Source: Actinomycetota bacterium (GTDB lineage Bacteria; Actinomycetota; Actinomycetes; S36-B12; FW305-bin1). From it: a stretch of 64,000 nucleotides of DNA. This document shows, one piece after another, positions 27,435 through 36,976 of this stretch. The DNA lies in the NCBI GenBank assembly GCA_004297305.1, contig SCTR01000010.1, positions 248,001-312,000 on the forward strand. The letters run 5' to 3'. Below the pieces are notes generated by a model. It made no database searches. It was not told where the DNA came from and saw only the letters and a list, made by a program, of their open reading frames with translations. The translations under genes were made by a program, and so were the position numbers. Each line of letters begins with the position of its first letter. Within the stretch, counting starts at the first letter, position 1.

Positions 27435-28031
27435 TCAGGCGTACCGAGGACGGCCGCCCACGCCGTACGTGAGCGCGACGATCCCGGTGCCGAACACGCG
27501 CGAGTCGGTCAGGTCGAGTGCGAAGTCCAGGCCGCTCTTGGGGAACAGCCGTTCTCCTTCGCCGACGATCACCGGGAACTGGACGAGGTTGAGCTCGTCG
27601 ACCAGCTCGCGTTGAAGCAGCCACCGCGCGAGCGAAGCGCTGCCCACCACGAGCAGCTCACCGCCGGATTGCGCCTTCAGCTCCCGGACGCGCGCTTCGA
27701 TGTCGCCGGAGATGACCGCAGTGTCATTCCACGTGGGCGTCCTCACCGTGGCGGAGACCAGGTACTTCGGCTTCGAGCTGATCGCCTCCCCGAAACCGCC
27801 GTCGTCGCTGCGGGCTCCCCAGTACGTCTCGAACAAGCCGTACGTTTTCCGCCCGAGCAGGAATGCGTCGGGCCGCCGCCACGTGTCGAGGATGTACTGC
27901 ACCGCGCCGTCGTCGTTGAGCGAGCGGCCCCAACCGCCGCGGGTGAAACCCGGGTCCATCGCCTCGTTGTTTCCGCCGTTCGCCTGCGCCACACCGTCCA
28001 GAGTGATCTGCAGGCTGATCGTGAGCTTCAT
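27435..28031 (-). CDS. Dihydrofolate reductase-family protein (RibD C-terminal domain)
   Basis: 198-residue cytosolic oxidoreductase-like protein. The N-terminus KLTISLQITLDGVAQ, the middle FLLGRKTYGLFETYW and the nucleotide-contact region GGELLVVGSASLARWLL are characteristic of the YyaP/RibD_C group. Such proteins are widespread in actinomycetes and their substrates are mostly unknown. Single gene; no partners identified. Confidence 0.88.
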   Translation of the reverse strand: MKLTISLQITLDGVAQANGGNNEAMDPGFTRGGWGRSLNDDGAVQYILDTWRRPDAFLLGRKTYGLFETYWGARSDDGGFGEAISSKPKYLVSATVRTPTWNDTAVISGDIEARVRELKAQSGGELLVVGSASLARWLLQRELVDELNLVQFPVIVGEGERLFPKSGLDFALDLTDSRVFGTGIVALTYGVGGRPRYA

Positions 28032-28126
28032 GAACGCTCCCTCGCTCGGGGGTGGGATGTACGGGATCGCACAGAACGAGACCGGTCACCACGTTCCCAC
28101 GACGACGGTGTTGAGCGACGGTCAGG

Positions 28127-28849
28127 CTAGTCCGAGCCCTGACCTAGACCTTCGATCGTCGCGTACCGTGCGGAAAGATCGCGGATGCGCTGCCAGACAA
28201 CTGCTCGAGGCGCGTCGATCTTGAGTGCTCGGATGTATTCGTCGAGCCGTTGCGGGCGGTCTTGGAGGTAGGTGACCGCCCTGGTGAGGCTGTCGCCGAC
28301 CGTCCTGCCGTACGCAGCGTCCGCCTTACGCGCGCCAGTTCTCAAGGCGGTGATGTCGGGTTTCATCATGGCCAGGTCGATCAGGTCGCGGCCGAACGTC
28401 GACGTGTCTGCCCAACGGTCGTCGTTGGCGAGCAGTTTGGTTGCGACCTGGTCGGTTCGGGTCAGGATCCGCACCCCGCAGATCTCATCGTCCAGGGAGG
28501 GAGTGTCGAGGTCGATGCGGCCTTCGTGGATGATCTCGAACTTGATCGCAACTCCTGCGACGAACACCGACGTCCGGATCCCGTAGCCGTCGACAGAAGG
28601 TGTTCGGCCCAGGTTCAGTTTGCGTGTGGCGAGAGCGTCGAGCCCGTGGTCCCTGACGATCTGGCGCAGCGCGCGGTAAGACTGCTGGTCGGAGACCAGG
28701 AAGTCGATGTCGACCGATTCGCGGAACTCACCGTTGGCGAGGACGATCGCGGTGCCGCCGCCGAACCAGCAGTTGTGCTCGGTCAGGAGCCGTCCGTCGA
28801 GCATCGACAGCAGCTCGGCCACCTGCTGGTGGTGCAACCGCCTAAACAA
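28127..28849 (-). CDS. Nucleotidyltransferase, AbiEii/AbiGii-like putative toxin
   Basis: 240 residues. The nucleotidyltransferase fold is shown by GGGT (about residues 30-33) and the S-x-D-x-D motif SVDID (45-49), followed by FLVSD. This family includes the toxins of AbiE systems and mycobacterial MenT, which transfer nucleotides to tRNA or other targets. The start is taken as TTG 28849, with GGAGG just upstream; it overlaps the end of the helix-turn-helix gene by eight bases, so the two are translationally coupled in the order antitoxin then toxin. The toxin role is inferred from family and pairing. Confidence 0.78.
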   Translation of the reverse strand: MFRRLHHQQVAELLSMLDGRLLTEHNCWFGGGTAIVLANGEFRESVDIDFLVSDQQSYRALRQIVRDHGLDALATRKLNLGRTPSVDGYGIRTSVFVAGVAIKFEIIHEGRIDLDTPSLDDEICGVRILTRTDQVATKLLANDDRWADTSTFGRDLIDLAMMKPDITALRTGARKADAAYGRTVGDSLTRAVTYLQDRPQRLDEYIRALKIDAPRAVVWQRIRDLSARYATIEGLGQGSD

Positions 28850-29303
28850 GGAGCCTCCCGTTGCTGTAGGTGTCCGCGAGGTGCTGGATGAACGCCTTCT
28901 CGTCATCGGTGAGGGCTTGCTGGTTGAGGTGTCGCCAGCCGCGTTCGTAGAGGTTGAGTGCCTCTGTCTCGGTGATGGTGGTGCCGGCGTCGGTCTGCCA
29001 CGCCAGCGTGCGCAGACCGGGGTAGTCGCCGACCGTGATCGTCGCCGGTTCTGCTGCTGGAGCGTCGAGGATCGGGACGACGAGGTGGAGTCCGAGTGCG
29101 GCTGCAACGTTGATGTAGGCGCCGATCGTGACCGAGGGGTTGCCTGCCTCGATCCTGTGCAGGGTGACACGCGAAACGCCAGCAGCTTCGGCGCAGGCGG
29201 TTGCCGTGACGCCGAGGGCCTTTCGGCGTTCGCGCAGTCGAGCGCCGAGGCGTTCGAGGTCCGCCTGTTGTTCAGAGCTTGTGTAAGGGCTAGAGGCCGG
29301 CAT
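28842..29303 (-). CDS. Xre-family HTH protein, putative antitoxin
   Basis: 153 residues. An Xre helix-turn-helix (about 19-75) has RLRERRKALGVTATACAEAA then VSRVTLHRIEAG. The C-terminal region (about 100-153) ends in LYERGWRHLNQQALT and ADTYSNGRLLV, a segment regularly found in partners of AbiEii-like nucleotidyltransferases. ATG 29303 is preferred over upstream ATGs at 29312 and 29321 because a -35/-10 pair places transcription start right at it. Likely autorepressor and antidote for the 28127-28849 product. AbiE antitoxins usually have a different winged-helix domain, so this is a variant module. Confidence 0.78.
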   Translation of the reverse strand: MPASSPYTSSEQQADLERLGARLRERRKALGVTATACAEAAGVSRVTLHRIEAGNPSVTIGAYINVAAALGLHLVVPILDAPAAEPATITVGDYPGLRTLAWQTDAGTTITETEALNLYERGWRHLNQQALTDDEKAFIQHLADTYSNGRLLV

Positions 29304-29360
29304 GTTGCTCATTTTAGTCATATGGCGTGCTAAGTCAATAATGAGAAACACTTTGAGCAA
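29304..29360 (-). promoter_or_regulatory. Leaderless promoter and candidate operator of the Xre/nucleotidyltransferase module
   Basis: On the minus strand TTGACT (29333-29338), a 16-bp spacer and TAAAAT (29311-29316) form a near-consensus promoter ending seven bases before the ATG at 29303, so the mRNA is probably leaderless. The region is AT-rich compared with its surroundings. Inverted repeats CTCATT/AATGAG (29308-29313, 29340-29345) and TTGCTCA/TGAGCAA (29305-29311, 29354-29360) flank the promoter and could bind the Xre protein; the operator reading is tentative. Between 29361 and 29526 I see nothing further. Confidence 0.6.
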
Positions 29361-29526
29361 TCCAATCGGGCGGGCGGACCAGCCCAGAGCGCAGCCGGCC
29401 GCACCCACTCGACGATCTCGTCCACGCAGGACGAAGCCCGATGGTCGACCGGCTTGCGGACTGTCTGCGGACCGACTCGAACCTGAGGGCCCGCGACTCT
29501 CAACGCCTACCGGCGAATCCCGAACG

Positions 29527-30600
<1,074 letters not shown>

Positions 30601-30608
30601 GGGCCGGG

Positions 30609-30614
30609 AGTCTA
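30609..30614 (-). promoter_or_regulatory. ychF -10 box, leaderless type
   Basis: TAGACT on the minus strand, eight bases before the GTG start, matching TANNNT. No Shine-Dalgarno sequence precedes the start. It lies in the 74-bp divergent gap shared with rmuC. Confidence 0.4.
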
Positions 30615-30674
30615 GGCGCGAGTGGCGCCACCGCCTGCCGGCGACCTGTCAGACCCCTCCGACACCATCGGGCC

Positions 30675-31934
30675 ATGGATCCGTTCGCCGTGATCGCGGT
30701 CATCGTCGTCGGTGTGTTGGCGTACGCCGCCGGGCTGTACGTCGGTCGCGGCGCCGCCCGGAGCAGCCGAGCCGAGTTCGCTCGGCTGGCCGCGGAGTCC
30801 CTTCGGGCCAACAACGACCAGTTCCTCGCGCTCGCCGAGACCCGGATGCGGGCCACGCAGGACCACGCCGCTGCGGAACTGGCGCAACGGGAGCACGCAG
30901 TCGGGCAGCTCGTGGCACCCCTCCAGGAGGCCTTGGCGAAGGTCGAGCAGACCCTGGGATCGATGGAGCACACGCGGATCTCGAGCCAGGCGAGCCTCAT
31001 TGAGCAGCTCGGTGCCGCGCGCCGCGCGTCGGAATCGCTGGAGAGCCAGACCCGCGCCCTGGTCACTGCCCTCCGCGCGCCACAGAGCCGTGGTCAATGG
31101 GGCGAGATGCAGCTGCGCCGAGTGGTCGAGGTCGCCGGGATGGTGGAGCACTGCGACTTCGATGAGCAGTCGACGCTGCGGACCGCCGACGGCAGCCGTC
31201 GGCCGGACCTGGTCGTCCACCTGTCCGGCGATCGCCATGTCGTGGTCGACGCCAAGGTCTCGCTGTCGGCCTTCCTCGAAGCGGCGGCGACGTCGGACCC
31301 TGACGTCCACCGCGAACGGATGCAGGCGCACGCCCGGCATCTGCGCAACCACGTCGACGACTTGGCGGGCCAGGACTATGGGGCCCAGCTGCCGGGCGCC
31401 GCGGAATTCGTCGTGTTGTTCGTGCCCGGTGAAGCGTTCCTCGCGCCAGCACTCGAACACGACCCCGGGCTGCTGGAGTACGCCGCCAGCCGCCGCATCG
31501 TGCTGGCCACGCCCACCATCCTCATCACGATGCTGCGCACGGTCGCCCTCAGCTGGCGGCAGGACGCCGTCTCGCGGCACGCCACGGAGGTGCTCGAGCT
31601 CAGCCGCCAGATCTACGACCGCCTCGCCACGCTGGCCGGTCACGTCGACAAGCTGGGCCGCTCGGTGGGTCGCGTCGTCCAGGACTACAACGCCGCGCTC
31701 GGTTCCCTCGAAGGCCGGGTGCTGGTGACGGCCCGTCGACTGGCCACCCTCAAGGTCGTCGACGCGCCACTGGACTCCCCCGCGCCGGTCGACGTCGCGC
31801 CCCGGCCGGTGACCGCGCCCGAGTTCCTGGCCATGGGATACGACGAGGACGAGGACGACGACTGGCTCGCCGGCGGCTTGCTCGGTGGTGGCCAGCCCGC
31901 GGCGCAGCGACAGCGAGCCGGCCCGGCTGCCTGA
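30675..31934 (+). CDS. rmuC: DNA recombination protein RmuC
   Basis: 419 residues. N-terminal membrane helix (AVIAVIVVGVLAYAAGLYVG), a long helical/coiled-coil region rich in Glu, Gln and Ala (about 30-135), then the RmuC nuclease-like core beginning QSRGQWGEMQLRRVVEVAGM and including the PD-(D/E)xK-like RRPDLVVHL and VVVDAKVSL. The C-terminus is acidic (DEDEDDDWLAGG). RmuC limits inversions at short repeats. It is divergent from ychF, a common actinobacterial arrangement. Confidence 0.93.
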   Translation: MDPFAVIAVIVVGVLAYAAGLYVGRGAARSSRAEFARLAAESLRANNDQFLALAETRMRATQDHAAAELAQREHAVGQLVAPLQEALAKVEQTLGSMEHTRISSQASLIEQLGAARRASESLESQTRALVTALRAPQSRGQWGEMQLRRVVEVAGMVEHCDFDEQSTLRTADGSRRPDLVVHLSGDRHVVVDAKVSLSAFLEAAATSDPDVHRERMQAHARHLRNHVDDLAGQDYGAQLPGAAEFVVLFVPGEAFLAPALEHDPGLLEYAASRRIVLATPTILITMLRTVALSWRQDAVSRHATEVLELSRQIYDRLATLAGHVDKLGRSVGRVVQDYNAALGSLEGRVLVTARRLATLKVVDAPLDSPAPVDVAPRPVTAPEFLAMGYDEDEDDDWLAGGLLGGGQPAAQRQRAGPAA

Positions 31935-31983
31935 GTGGTCGCGTGTTGTCGGCGGACGGCGGGGCGTGCGGGATGTCCTGCCG

Positions 31984-31989
31984 TACGGT
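31984..31989 (+). promoter_or_regulatory. -10 box of the DUF6542 gene, leaderless type
   Basis: TACGGT eight bases before the ATG at 31998, fitting TANNNT; no ribosome site is present. It supports the choice of 31998 over in-frame sequence upstream. Confidence 0.4.
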
Positions 31990-31997
31990 ATGGGGCG

Positions 31998-33008
31998 ATG
32001 AGCATCCCTGACCACGCGGCGGCGGCCGAGCCGGCGGGCGACCCTGGCGTCCCGTCTCACGACAGAACCCTGTTCGAGGATCCTGTCGACACTCCGCCGG
32101 TGCTCGACCCCGCCTGGGAGACCGCCCGCGCGGCCAACGGCCGACCCGTGCCCACCGCGGCCGCGCCAGTGCAGTCCTCGCCCGCCATCGCCGGATCGTC
32201 AGCCGCCGCGGCGTCGACCATCGCGGGCTCAGCTGTCCCTGGCGATCCGGCAACGGAGACCGCTACTGGCCCCGCCCATACAGCCCGCACGGCCCACCCC
32301 GATGGTTCGGCGGGGGCACCGGGTTCGGCACAGCCCGCAGGTTCGGTACGCCACGAGGAGGCCGAGCCCGTCCCGGTCCGCGCAGCGCCTGCGGTCGACG
32401 TCGGCCGGTTGTATCGGTCCGCCGGCGCCGCCGGTCCGGCGACGACCGGCACGATTCCGGCGTTGACGCCGGAGATGCTGGCGGCCCGAGCCGCCGCGGC
32501 AACCGCGGCCTCGCCGCCACCGGCCGCCGTGCAGTCCCGGCCGCAGTCAGCGGGTCCCGCCGCCGTTCGCCCGGCGGGCGCGGGCCTGAACGCTCGCGGC
32601 GTCGCCGTCGTCGTCACCGGCGTCACGCTGCTGCTCGGTCTGGCGGACGCGATCATCGGCACCGGCCGGCTCGGCTGGGTCACCGGCGTCGGGCTTGTGC
32701 TGTCCAGCGTGTACGCCGCGTTCGCCGTACGCCTCAACGACCTGTGGACCGCCGTGTTCACCCCGCCGCTGGCCTACCTGGTCACGGTGCTCATCGCCGG
32801 ACAGCTCACCTTGGGCGAAGGCACCCTGCTGACCCGCGAAGCGATCATGATCGTGTCGACGTTGTCGTTCAACGCCCCCTGGATCCTCGCCGCGACCCTG
32901 GCGGCCCTGGTGATCGTGTTGGTCCGGCGCCGCGCCGTTGCCGCACCGCGGCAAGCCGCGGTGGGCACGTCACCGACGACCGGTGCCGCAGGACCGCCGC
33001 CCGCCTGA
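31998..33008 (+). CDS. DUF6542 membrane protein
   Basis: 336 residues. The first 190 or so are low-complexity (Ala, Pro, Thr, Glu), presumably a disordered cytoplasmic region. The C-terminal DUF6542 domain has four helices: GVAVVVTGVTLLLGLADAI, WVTGVGLVLSSVYAAFAV, WTAVFTPPLAYLVTVLIAG and WILAATLAALVIVLVRRR. Function unknown; in actinomycetes the family often lies between rmuC or ychF and ispH, as here. Confidence 0.8.
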   Translation: MSIPDHAAAAEPAGDPGVPSHDRTLFEDPVDTPPVLDPAWETARAANGRPVPTAAAPVQSSPAIAGSSAAAASTIAGSAVPGDPATETATGPAHTARTAHPDGSAGAPGSAQPAGSVRHEEAEPVPVRAAPAVDVGRLYRSAGAAGPATTGTIPALTPEMLAARAAAATAASPPPAAVQSRPQSAGPAAVRPAGAGLNARGVAVVVTGVTLLLGLADAIIGTGRLGWVTGVGLVLSSVYAAFAVRLNDLWTAVFTPPLAYLVTVLIAGQLTLGEGTLLTREAIMIVSTLSFNAPWILAATLAALVIVLVRRRAVAAPRQAAVGTSPTTGAAGPPPA

Positions 33009-33042
33009 ATCGCCCCGCCCCGCGTCGAACCGCGCCCGAACA

Positions 33043-33198
33043 CGCGAGCCGCCCTGCACGCAGCGGCGCCGAAACACAACAGCTCCCGACACCCAGCCGG
33101 CCACGAGACACATCGGCCCGCGAGCCGCCCGGCACGCAGGGGCCCCGAGATGCAGGGGCCCCGAGATGCAGGGGCTACGAGATGCAGGGGCTACGACG
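33043..33198. repeat. Short direct and tandem repeats after the DUF6542 gene, reaching into the ispH stop
   Basis: A 32-bp direct repeat occurs at 33043-33074 and 33119-33150 (about 28 of 32 identical, containing GCGAGCCGCCC and GCACGCAG). It runs directly into a 16-bp tandem repeat, TGCAGGGGCYMCGAGA, with copies at 33151-33166, 33167-33182 and 33183-33198. The last copy contains the TAG stop of ispH (33191-33193). No Cas genes and no spacers, so not a CRISPR array. The region is the convergent gap between the DUF6542 and ispH genes. Confidence 0.75.
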
Positions 33199-34159
33199 AG
33201 GCGGCCTCGGCCTTGCGTAGGTCGCGGCGCAGTTCCGGCGGAAGCGCGAACGCCAGATGTTCCTCCGCAGCGGCGACTTCTTCGACGTCCTCGAAGCCCC
33301 GCTGCGCCAACCACTCCAGGACGCCGGCGACCAGCGTCTCGGGCACCGAGGCGCCGCTGGTGAGGCCGACAATTGTCGCCGTCGCGAACCATTCGTCGTG
33401 CAACTCACCGGCGTGATCGATCCGGTACGACGATCCGGCCCCCGCCTCCAGCGCGACCTCGACCAGCCGGACGGAGTTCGACGAGTTCCCCGAACCGACC
33501 ACGATGAGCACGTCGCAGTCGGGCGCAATCTGTTTGACCGCGCTCTGCCGGTTCTGTGTGGCGTAGCAGATGTCATCGCTCGGCGGGTCGACCAGCAGCG
33601 GCAGCCGTTCGCGGAGCCGGGCCACCGTCTGCAGCGTCTCGTCGACCGACAGCGTGGTCTGCGACAACCACGCCACCGGCGCGTCCTGGCCGATCTCGAC
33701 CGTGGCCGCCTGGTCGGGCCCGTCGACGAGGGTGATGTGGTCGGGCGCCTCGCCAGCTGTCCCGATCACTTCCTCATGCCCGTCGTGACCGATCAGCAGG
33801 ATGCGGTAGCCCTCCTCCGCGAACCGCCTGGCCTCCGCGTGCACCTTCGTCACCAGGGGGCACGTCGCGTCGATGGTGCGCAGCCGGCGAGCCTTGGCTT
33901 CCTCGTGGACCACCGGAGCGACCCCGTGGGCGGAGAACACCACGGTCGCGCCCTCGGGCACTTCCTCGGTCTCGTCGACGAAGATCGCGCCAGCCGCCTC
34001 CAGGGTGGCCACCACATGCCGGTTGTGCACGATCTGCTTGCGCACGTAGACAGGCGGGCCGTACACCTCCAGCGCCTTCTCCACCGTCACGACCGCTCGG
34101 TCCACACCGGCGCAGTAACCGCGGGGCGCAGCCAGCAGGACCTTCCGCGTGGCGCTCAC
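33191..34159 (-). CDS. ispH: 4-Hydroxy-3-methylbut-2-enyl diphosphate reductase
   Basis: 322-residue iron-sulfur enzyme for the last step of the MEP pathway, making IPP and DMAPP. The three cluster cysteines are in [22 protein letters not shown] and [11 protein letters not shown]; active-site histidines in IVHNRHVV and FSAHGVAP, and the substrate-contact glutamate in [12 protein letters not shown] 34159 lies six bases after TACCAT, so a leaderless transcript is likely. Divergent from xseA with only 37 bp between start codons. Confidence 0.96.
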   Translation of the reverse strand: MSATRKVLLAAPRGYCAGVDRAVVTVEKALEVYGPPVYVRKQIVHNRHVVATLEAAGAIFVDETEEVPEGATVVFSAHGVAPVVHEEAKARRLRTIDATCPLVTKVHAEARRFAEEGYRILLIGHDGHEEVIGTAGEAPDHITLVDGPDQAATVEIGQDAPVAWLSQTTLSVDETLQTVARLRERLPLLVDPPSDDICYATQNRQSAVKQIAPDCDVLIVVGSGNSSNSVRLVEVALEAGAGSSYRIDHAGELHDEWFATATIVGLTSGASVPETLVAGVLEWLAQRGFEDVEEVAAAEEHLAFALPPELRRDLRKAEAASS

Positions 34160-34196
34160 CGGCCCATGGTAGGTGGCGGCGGCTAGCCTCGCGGCC
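34160..34196. promoter_or_regulatory. Overlapping divergent leaderless promoters of ispH and xseA
   Basis: Minus strand: TACCAT at 34166-34171, six bases before the ispH GTG. Plus strand: TAGCCT at 34184-34189, seven bases before the xseA GTG. With normal spacing each -35 region would fall on the other promoter's -10 or start site, so RNA polymerase can probably occupy only one direction at a time. Confidence 0.5.
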
Positions 34197-35408
34197 GTGG
34201 CACTGGCAACCTCACCCGAGCAGCCGGCTCCGGTTCGCACCATCGCGCGGCTCGTCTCGGACTGGGTCGACCGCCTCGGCGCGGTCTGGATCGAGGGCCA
34301 GGTGGCGCAACTGACCCGGCGTCCCGGGGCACGTACGGTCTGGTTGACGCTGCGCGACACGGACGCGGACATGAGCCTGCAGGTCGTCGCCGGGCTGCTC
34401 GTGGCCGGTTCCGTCACGCCCCCGCTGGCCGAAGGTCAGCGCGTCGTGGTCCAGGCCAAGCCCGAGTTTTGGACCGGTCGTGGCCAATTGCAGTTGCGGG
34501 CCACCGAGATTCGGCCCGTCGGGCTGGGAGCTCTGCTGGCGCAGATCGAGCAACTCAAGGCCGTACTGGCTGCCGAGGGCCTGTTCAGCAGCGACCGCAA
34601 GCGCCCCATCCCCTTTCTGCCGCGGTCGATCGGTCTGGTCTCCGGCCGCAACAGTGCCGCGCTCCGCGACGTCGTCGCCAATGCGCGCCAACGCTGGCCC
34701 GCGGCGCGATTCGAGGTGCGGGAAGTCGTCGTACAGGGTCCGCAATCCGTCCCGGCGATCGTCGCCGCACTGCGGGAACTCGACACGCTGGCCGCCGTCG
34801 AGGTGATCGTCGTCGCGCGCGGCGGAGGCAGCGTCGAGGATCTCCTGCCGTTCAGCAACGAAACCCTCGTCAGGGCCGTCGCGGCGTGCCAGACACCGGT
34901 CGTGAGCGCCATCGGCCACGAACAGGACTCGCCGCTACTCGATCTGGTGGCCGATCTGCGCGCTTCCACCCCGACCGACGCCGGCCGCCGAGTTGTCCCC
35001 GACGTCGCCGAGGAGCGGCGGCGCATCGACGACCTCGCGCGCCGGGCCTCGGCACGGACCCGCGGCCGGCTCGACGCGGAACAACGCTGGTTGCAGTCGA
35101 CGGTCGAGCGCGCCGTCCTCGCCGAGCCCGGCACCATCCTGCAGGGCCACCGCCACCTCCTCGACCAACTGACGGCCCGGGCCGTGACCACGCTGCGACA
35201 CCGGCTCCATCGCGCCGAAGACGACCTGACCCACGTCACCGCACGGGTGCGCGCGCTGTCGCCGGCGGCGACGCTGGAACGTGGGTACGCCGTTGTACGA
35301 CGGGCGGACGGGACCGTCGTCCGCTCCGCGGCCAGCGTCGAAGCCGACGAGTTACTGCGGATCAGGCTGGCCGACGGCGAACTGACGGCCCGTCCGGACG
35401 CGCGCTGA
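34197..35408 (+). CDS. xseA: Exodeoxyribonuclease VII large subunit
   Basis: 403 residues from GTG 34197. N-terminal OB-fold ([20 protein letters not shown]), then the catalytic core with [36 protein letters not shown] and [20 protein letters not shown], all diagnostic of XseA, and a C-terminal helical region that binds small subunits, ending [13 protein letters not shown]. An in-frame GTG at 34173 would overlap the -10 box, so the shorter start is chosen. Degrades single-stranded DNA with XseB, whose gene follows after 218 bp of repeat-rich DNA. Confidence 0.95.
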   Translation: MALATSPEQPAPVRTIARLVSDWVDRLGAVWIEGQVAQLTRRPGARTVWLTLRDTDADMSLQVVAGLLVAGSVTPPLAEGQRVVVQAKPEFWTGRGQLQLRATEIRPVGLGALLAQIEQLKAVLAAEGLFSSDRKRPIPFLPRSIGLVSGRNSAALRDVVANARQRWPAARFEVREVVVQGPQSVPAIVAALRELDTLAAVEVIVVARGGGSVEDLLPFSNETLVRAVAACQTPVVSAIGHEQDSPLLDLVADLRASTPTDAGRRVVPDVAEERRRIDDLARRASARTRGRLDAEQRWLQSTVERAVLAEPGTILQGHRHLLDQLTARAVTTLRHRLHRAEDDLTHVTARVRALSPAATLERGYAVVRRADGTVVRSAASVEADELLRIRLADGELTARPDAR

Positions 35409-35456
35409 CCGCCACGCATTCCGATACGGCCGGCTGGCGGTCGCGAGCCACAGCGG

Positions 35457-35570
35457 CCGGACACAAGGCGCCGGACACAAGGCGCCGGACGCAAGGCGCC
35501 GGACGCAAGGCGCCGTAGTCGAGCAGCCGGACGCGGCAAGGCGCCGCACGCAGGCAAGGCGCCGCACGCA
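35457..35570. repeat. 14-bp tandem repeat between xseA and xseB
   Basis: Four adjacent copies of CCGGACRCAAGGCG at 35457-35470, 35471-35484, 35485-35498 and 35499-35512, followed by imperfect copies (GGCAAGGCGCCGCACGCA) to about 35570. Contains GGCGCC palindromes, so the RNA could fold. It separates two genes that are usually adjacent or overlapping. Confidence 0.8.
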
Positions 35571-35613
35571 AAGCCGCCGAGCCAGCGCGGCAGCCCAACG
35601 GCGGCGAGCCGCC

Positions 35614-35619
35614 TACAGT
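35614..35619 (+). promoter_or_regulatory. xseB -10 box, leaderless type
   Basis: TACAGT seven bases before GTG 35627. A separate promoter fits with the repeat-filled gap after xseA and selects the start codon. Confidence 0.4.
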
Positions 35620-35626
35620 GGCCGCC

Positions 35627-35983
35627 GTGACCAGGGGCGACGATGCGACGGCAGCCGAGTCGGCATCCGGAGCGAGCGAGGACACCGCCGACGAGTTCGC
35701 CGGTCTGGGCTATGAGCAAGCCCGCGACGAGTTGACGACCATCGTGCGGGCGCTGGAGGCCGGTGGCGCGACGCTGGAGGAATCGCTCGCGCTCTGGGAA
35801 CGCGGCGAGGCACTGGCCGCCGTATGCCGGCGCTGGCTCGACGGCGCTGCGGCCCGCCTGGACGCTGCCGCCCGCCGGCACGCCACCACCAGCGACACGA
35901 CTGGCAGCGACACCACCCGCGGCCAGACGGTGGGCGACACGACAGCCGGCGACAACACCGCCACGAGCAAGCGGTCGTCCTGA
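35627..35983 (+). CDS. xseB: Exodeoxyribonuclease VII small subunit
   Basis: 118 residues; the family core is [40 protein letters not shown] and the following helix with [13 protein letters not shown]. The first 25 residues and the last 35 (rich in Thr, Ser, Asp, Gly) are low-complexity extensions; typical XseB is about 75-90 residues. Binds the XseA C-terminal region to form the processive exonuclease. GTG 35618 is an alternative start but overlaps the -10 box. Confidence 0.9.
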   Translation: MTRGDDATAAESASGASEDTADEFAGLGYEQARDELTTIVRALEAGGATLEESLALWERGEALAAVCRRWLDGAAARLDAAARRHATTSDTTGSDTTRGQTVGDTTAGDNTATSKRSS

Positions 35984-36018
35984 CAGGATCGGTGCCCGCA
36001 GCGCCCGCTGTGTCGCCG

Positions 36019-36924
36019 CTAGGAAACCTGCTCAGCCAGCCACAACTTGGCCGCAGTGTTGTCCGCGGGGATGGTGAACTCGTCGACCGCCATGATCCGG
36101 TCGATGTTCTCGGCCACCGACTCGACCGACAACTCCGGGTCGTGCATCCCGGCCCCGAGACCGAGGAACACCCGGGCCACCGAGCCGGCGCGGCATTCGA
36201 ACACCTCCCCGTTGACCGTGCACGAACGGTGCGACAGCCAGCCGACCAGTGGCGCGACGAGGTCCGCGGAATACTGCTGCTGGGCCTCGCGGCGCGGGTG
36301 GCCCACGGGGAAGGTGACATCGGCGAGCCGGGTGAAGGCGGCCGGATTCACCGCGTTCACCCGGACACCGACCGACGCGCCGAGCAGGGCGAAGGACCGG
36401 GTCAGCCCGTACACCCCCGCCTTCGCCGCGGTGTACGCCGGTTGCGGCGTACCGAAGATCGCCGACGATGTCGTCATCACGACCCGCCCGTAACCCTGCG
36501 CCACGAAATGCGGCCACGCGGCAGCCGTCACGTTGAAATGCCCGCCGGCGTGGACCCGGACCATGTTCTCGAACTCGGCGTACGACAACTCCGCCAGCGG
36601 CGACTCGTTGGCGATCCCGGCGTTGTTGACCACGATGTCGAGCCGGCCGAACTCGTCCAGCGCCTGTTCGACCGCCGCAGCCGCGCCGGCCGACGTGGCG
36701 ATGTCGTCCCCATTGGCCACAGCCCTGCCGCCGGCCGCAACGATCTCGGCCACCGCCTGCTCGGCGGGCTGCAGGCTGCGGCCGCCACCGGCAAGATCGA
36801 TCCCCAGGTCGTTGATCACGACGGCGGCACCCCGAGCTGCCAGCAGCCCGGCGTGTGCCCGGCCGAGCCCCCGGGCCGAACCGGTCACGATGGCCACCTG
36901 GCCGTCGTACCTTGCCTCGTCCAT
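36019..36924 (-). CDS. SDR-family NAD(P)-dependent oxidoreductase
   Basis: 301 residues from ATG 36924 (GAGGAGCGGA site). Cofactor motif TGSARGLGRAH, NDLG after strand 2, NNAG, and catalytic Ser-Tyr-Lys in TSSAIFGTPQPAYTAAKAG. The long C-terminus (about 60 residues beyond the core) and the INDLGIDLAGGG loop match the 17-beta-hydroxysteroid-dehydrogenase-4/FabG-like group acting on 3-hydroxyacyl or cyclic alcohol substrates. Third gene of a minus-strand operon after a crotonase and an LLM oxidoreductase, which suggests a terpenoid, steroid or cyclic ketone degradation route. Confidence 0.88.
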   Translation of the reverse strand: MDEARYDGQVAIVTGSARGLGRAHAGLLAARGAAVVINDLGIDLAGGGRSLQPAEQAVAEIVAAGGRAVANGDDIATSAGAAAAVEQALDEFGRLDIVVNNAGIANESPLAELSYAEFENMVRVHAGGHFNVTAAAWPHFVAQGYGRVVMTTSSAIFGTPQPAYTAAKAGVYGLTRSFALLGASVGVRVNAVNPAAFTRLADVTFPVGHPRREAQQQYSADLVAPLVGWLSHRSCTVNGEVFECRAGSVARVFLGLGAGMHDPELSVESVAENIDRIMAVDEFTIPADNTAAKLWLAEQVS

Positions 36925-36976
36925 TCCGCTCCTCACCGCAATGAGTTCGACCGCACCGAGTTCGCGCGAACGACGG

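Noticed and set aside
33135-33198. Possible CRISPR array
   Set aside because: Units are 16 bp in direct tandem without spacers, and no cas gene is present in the window.
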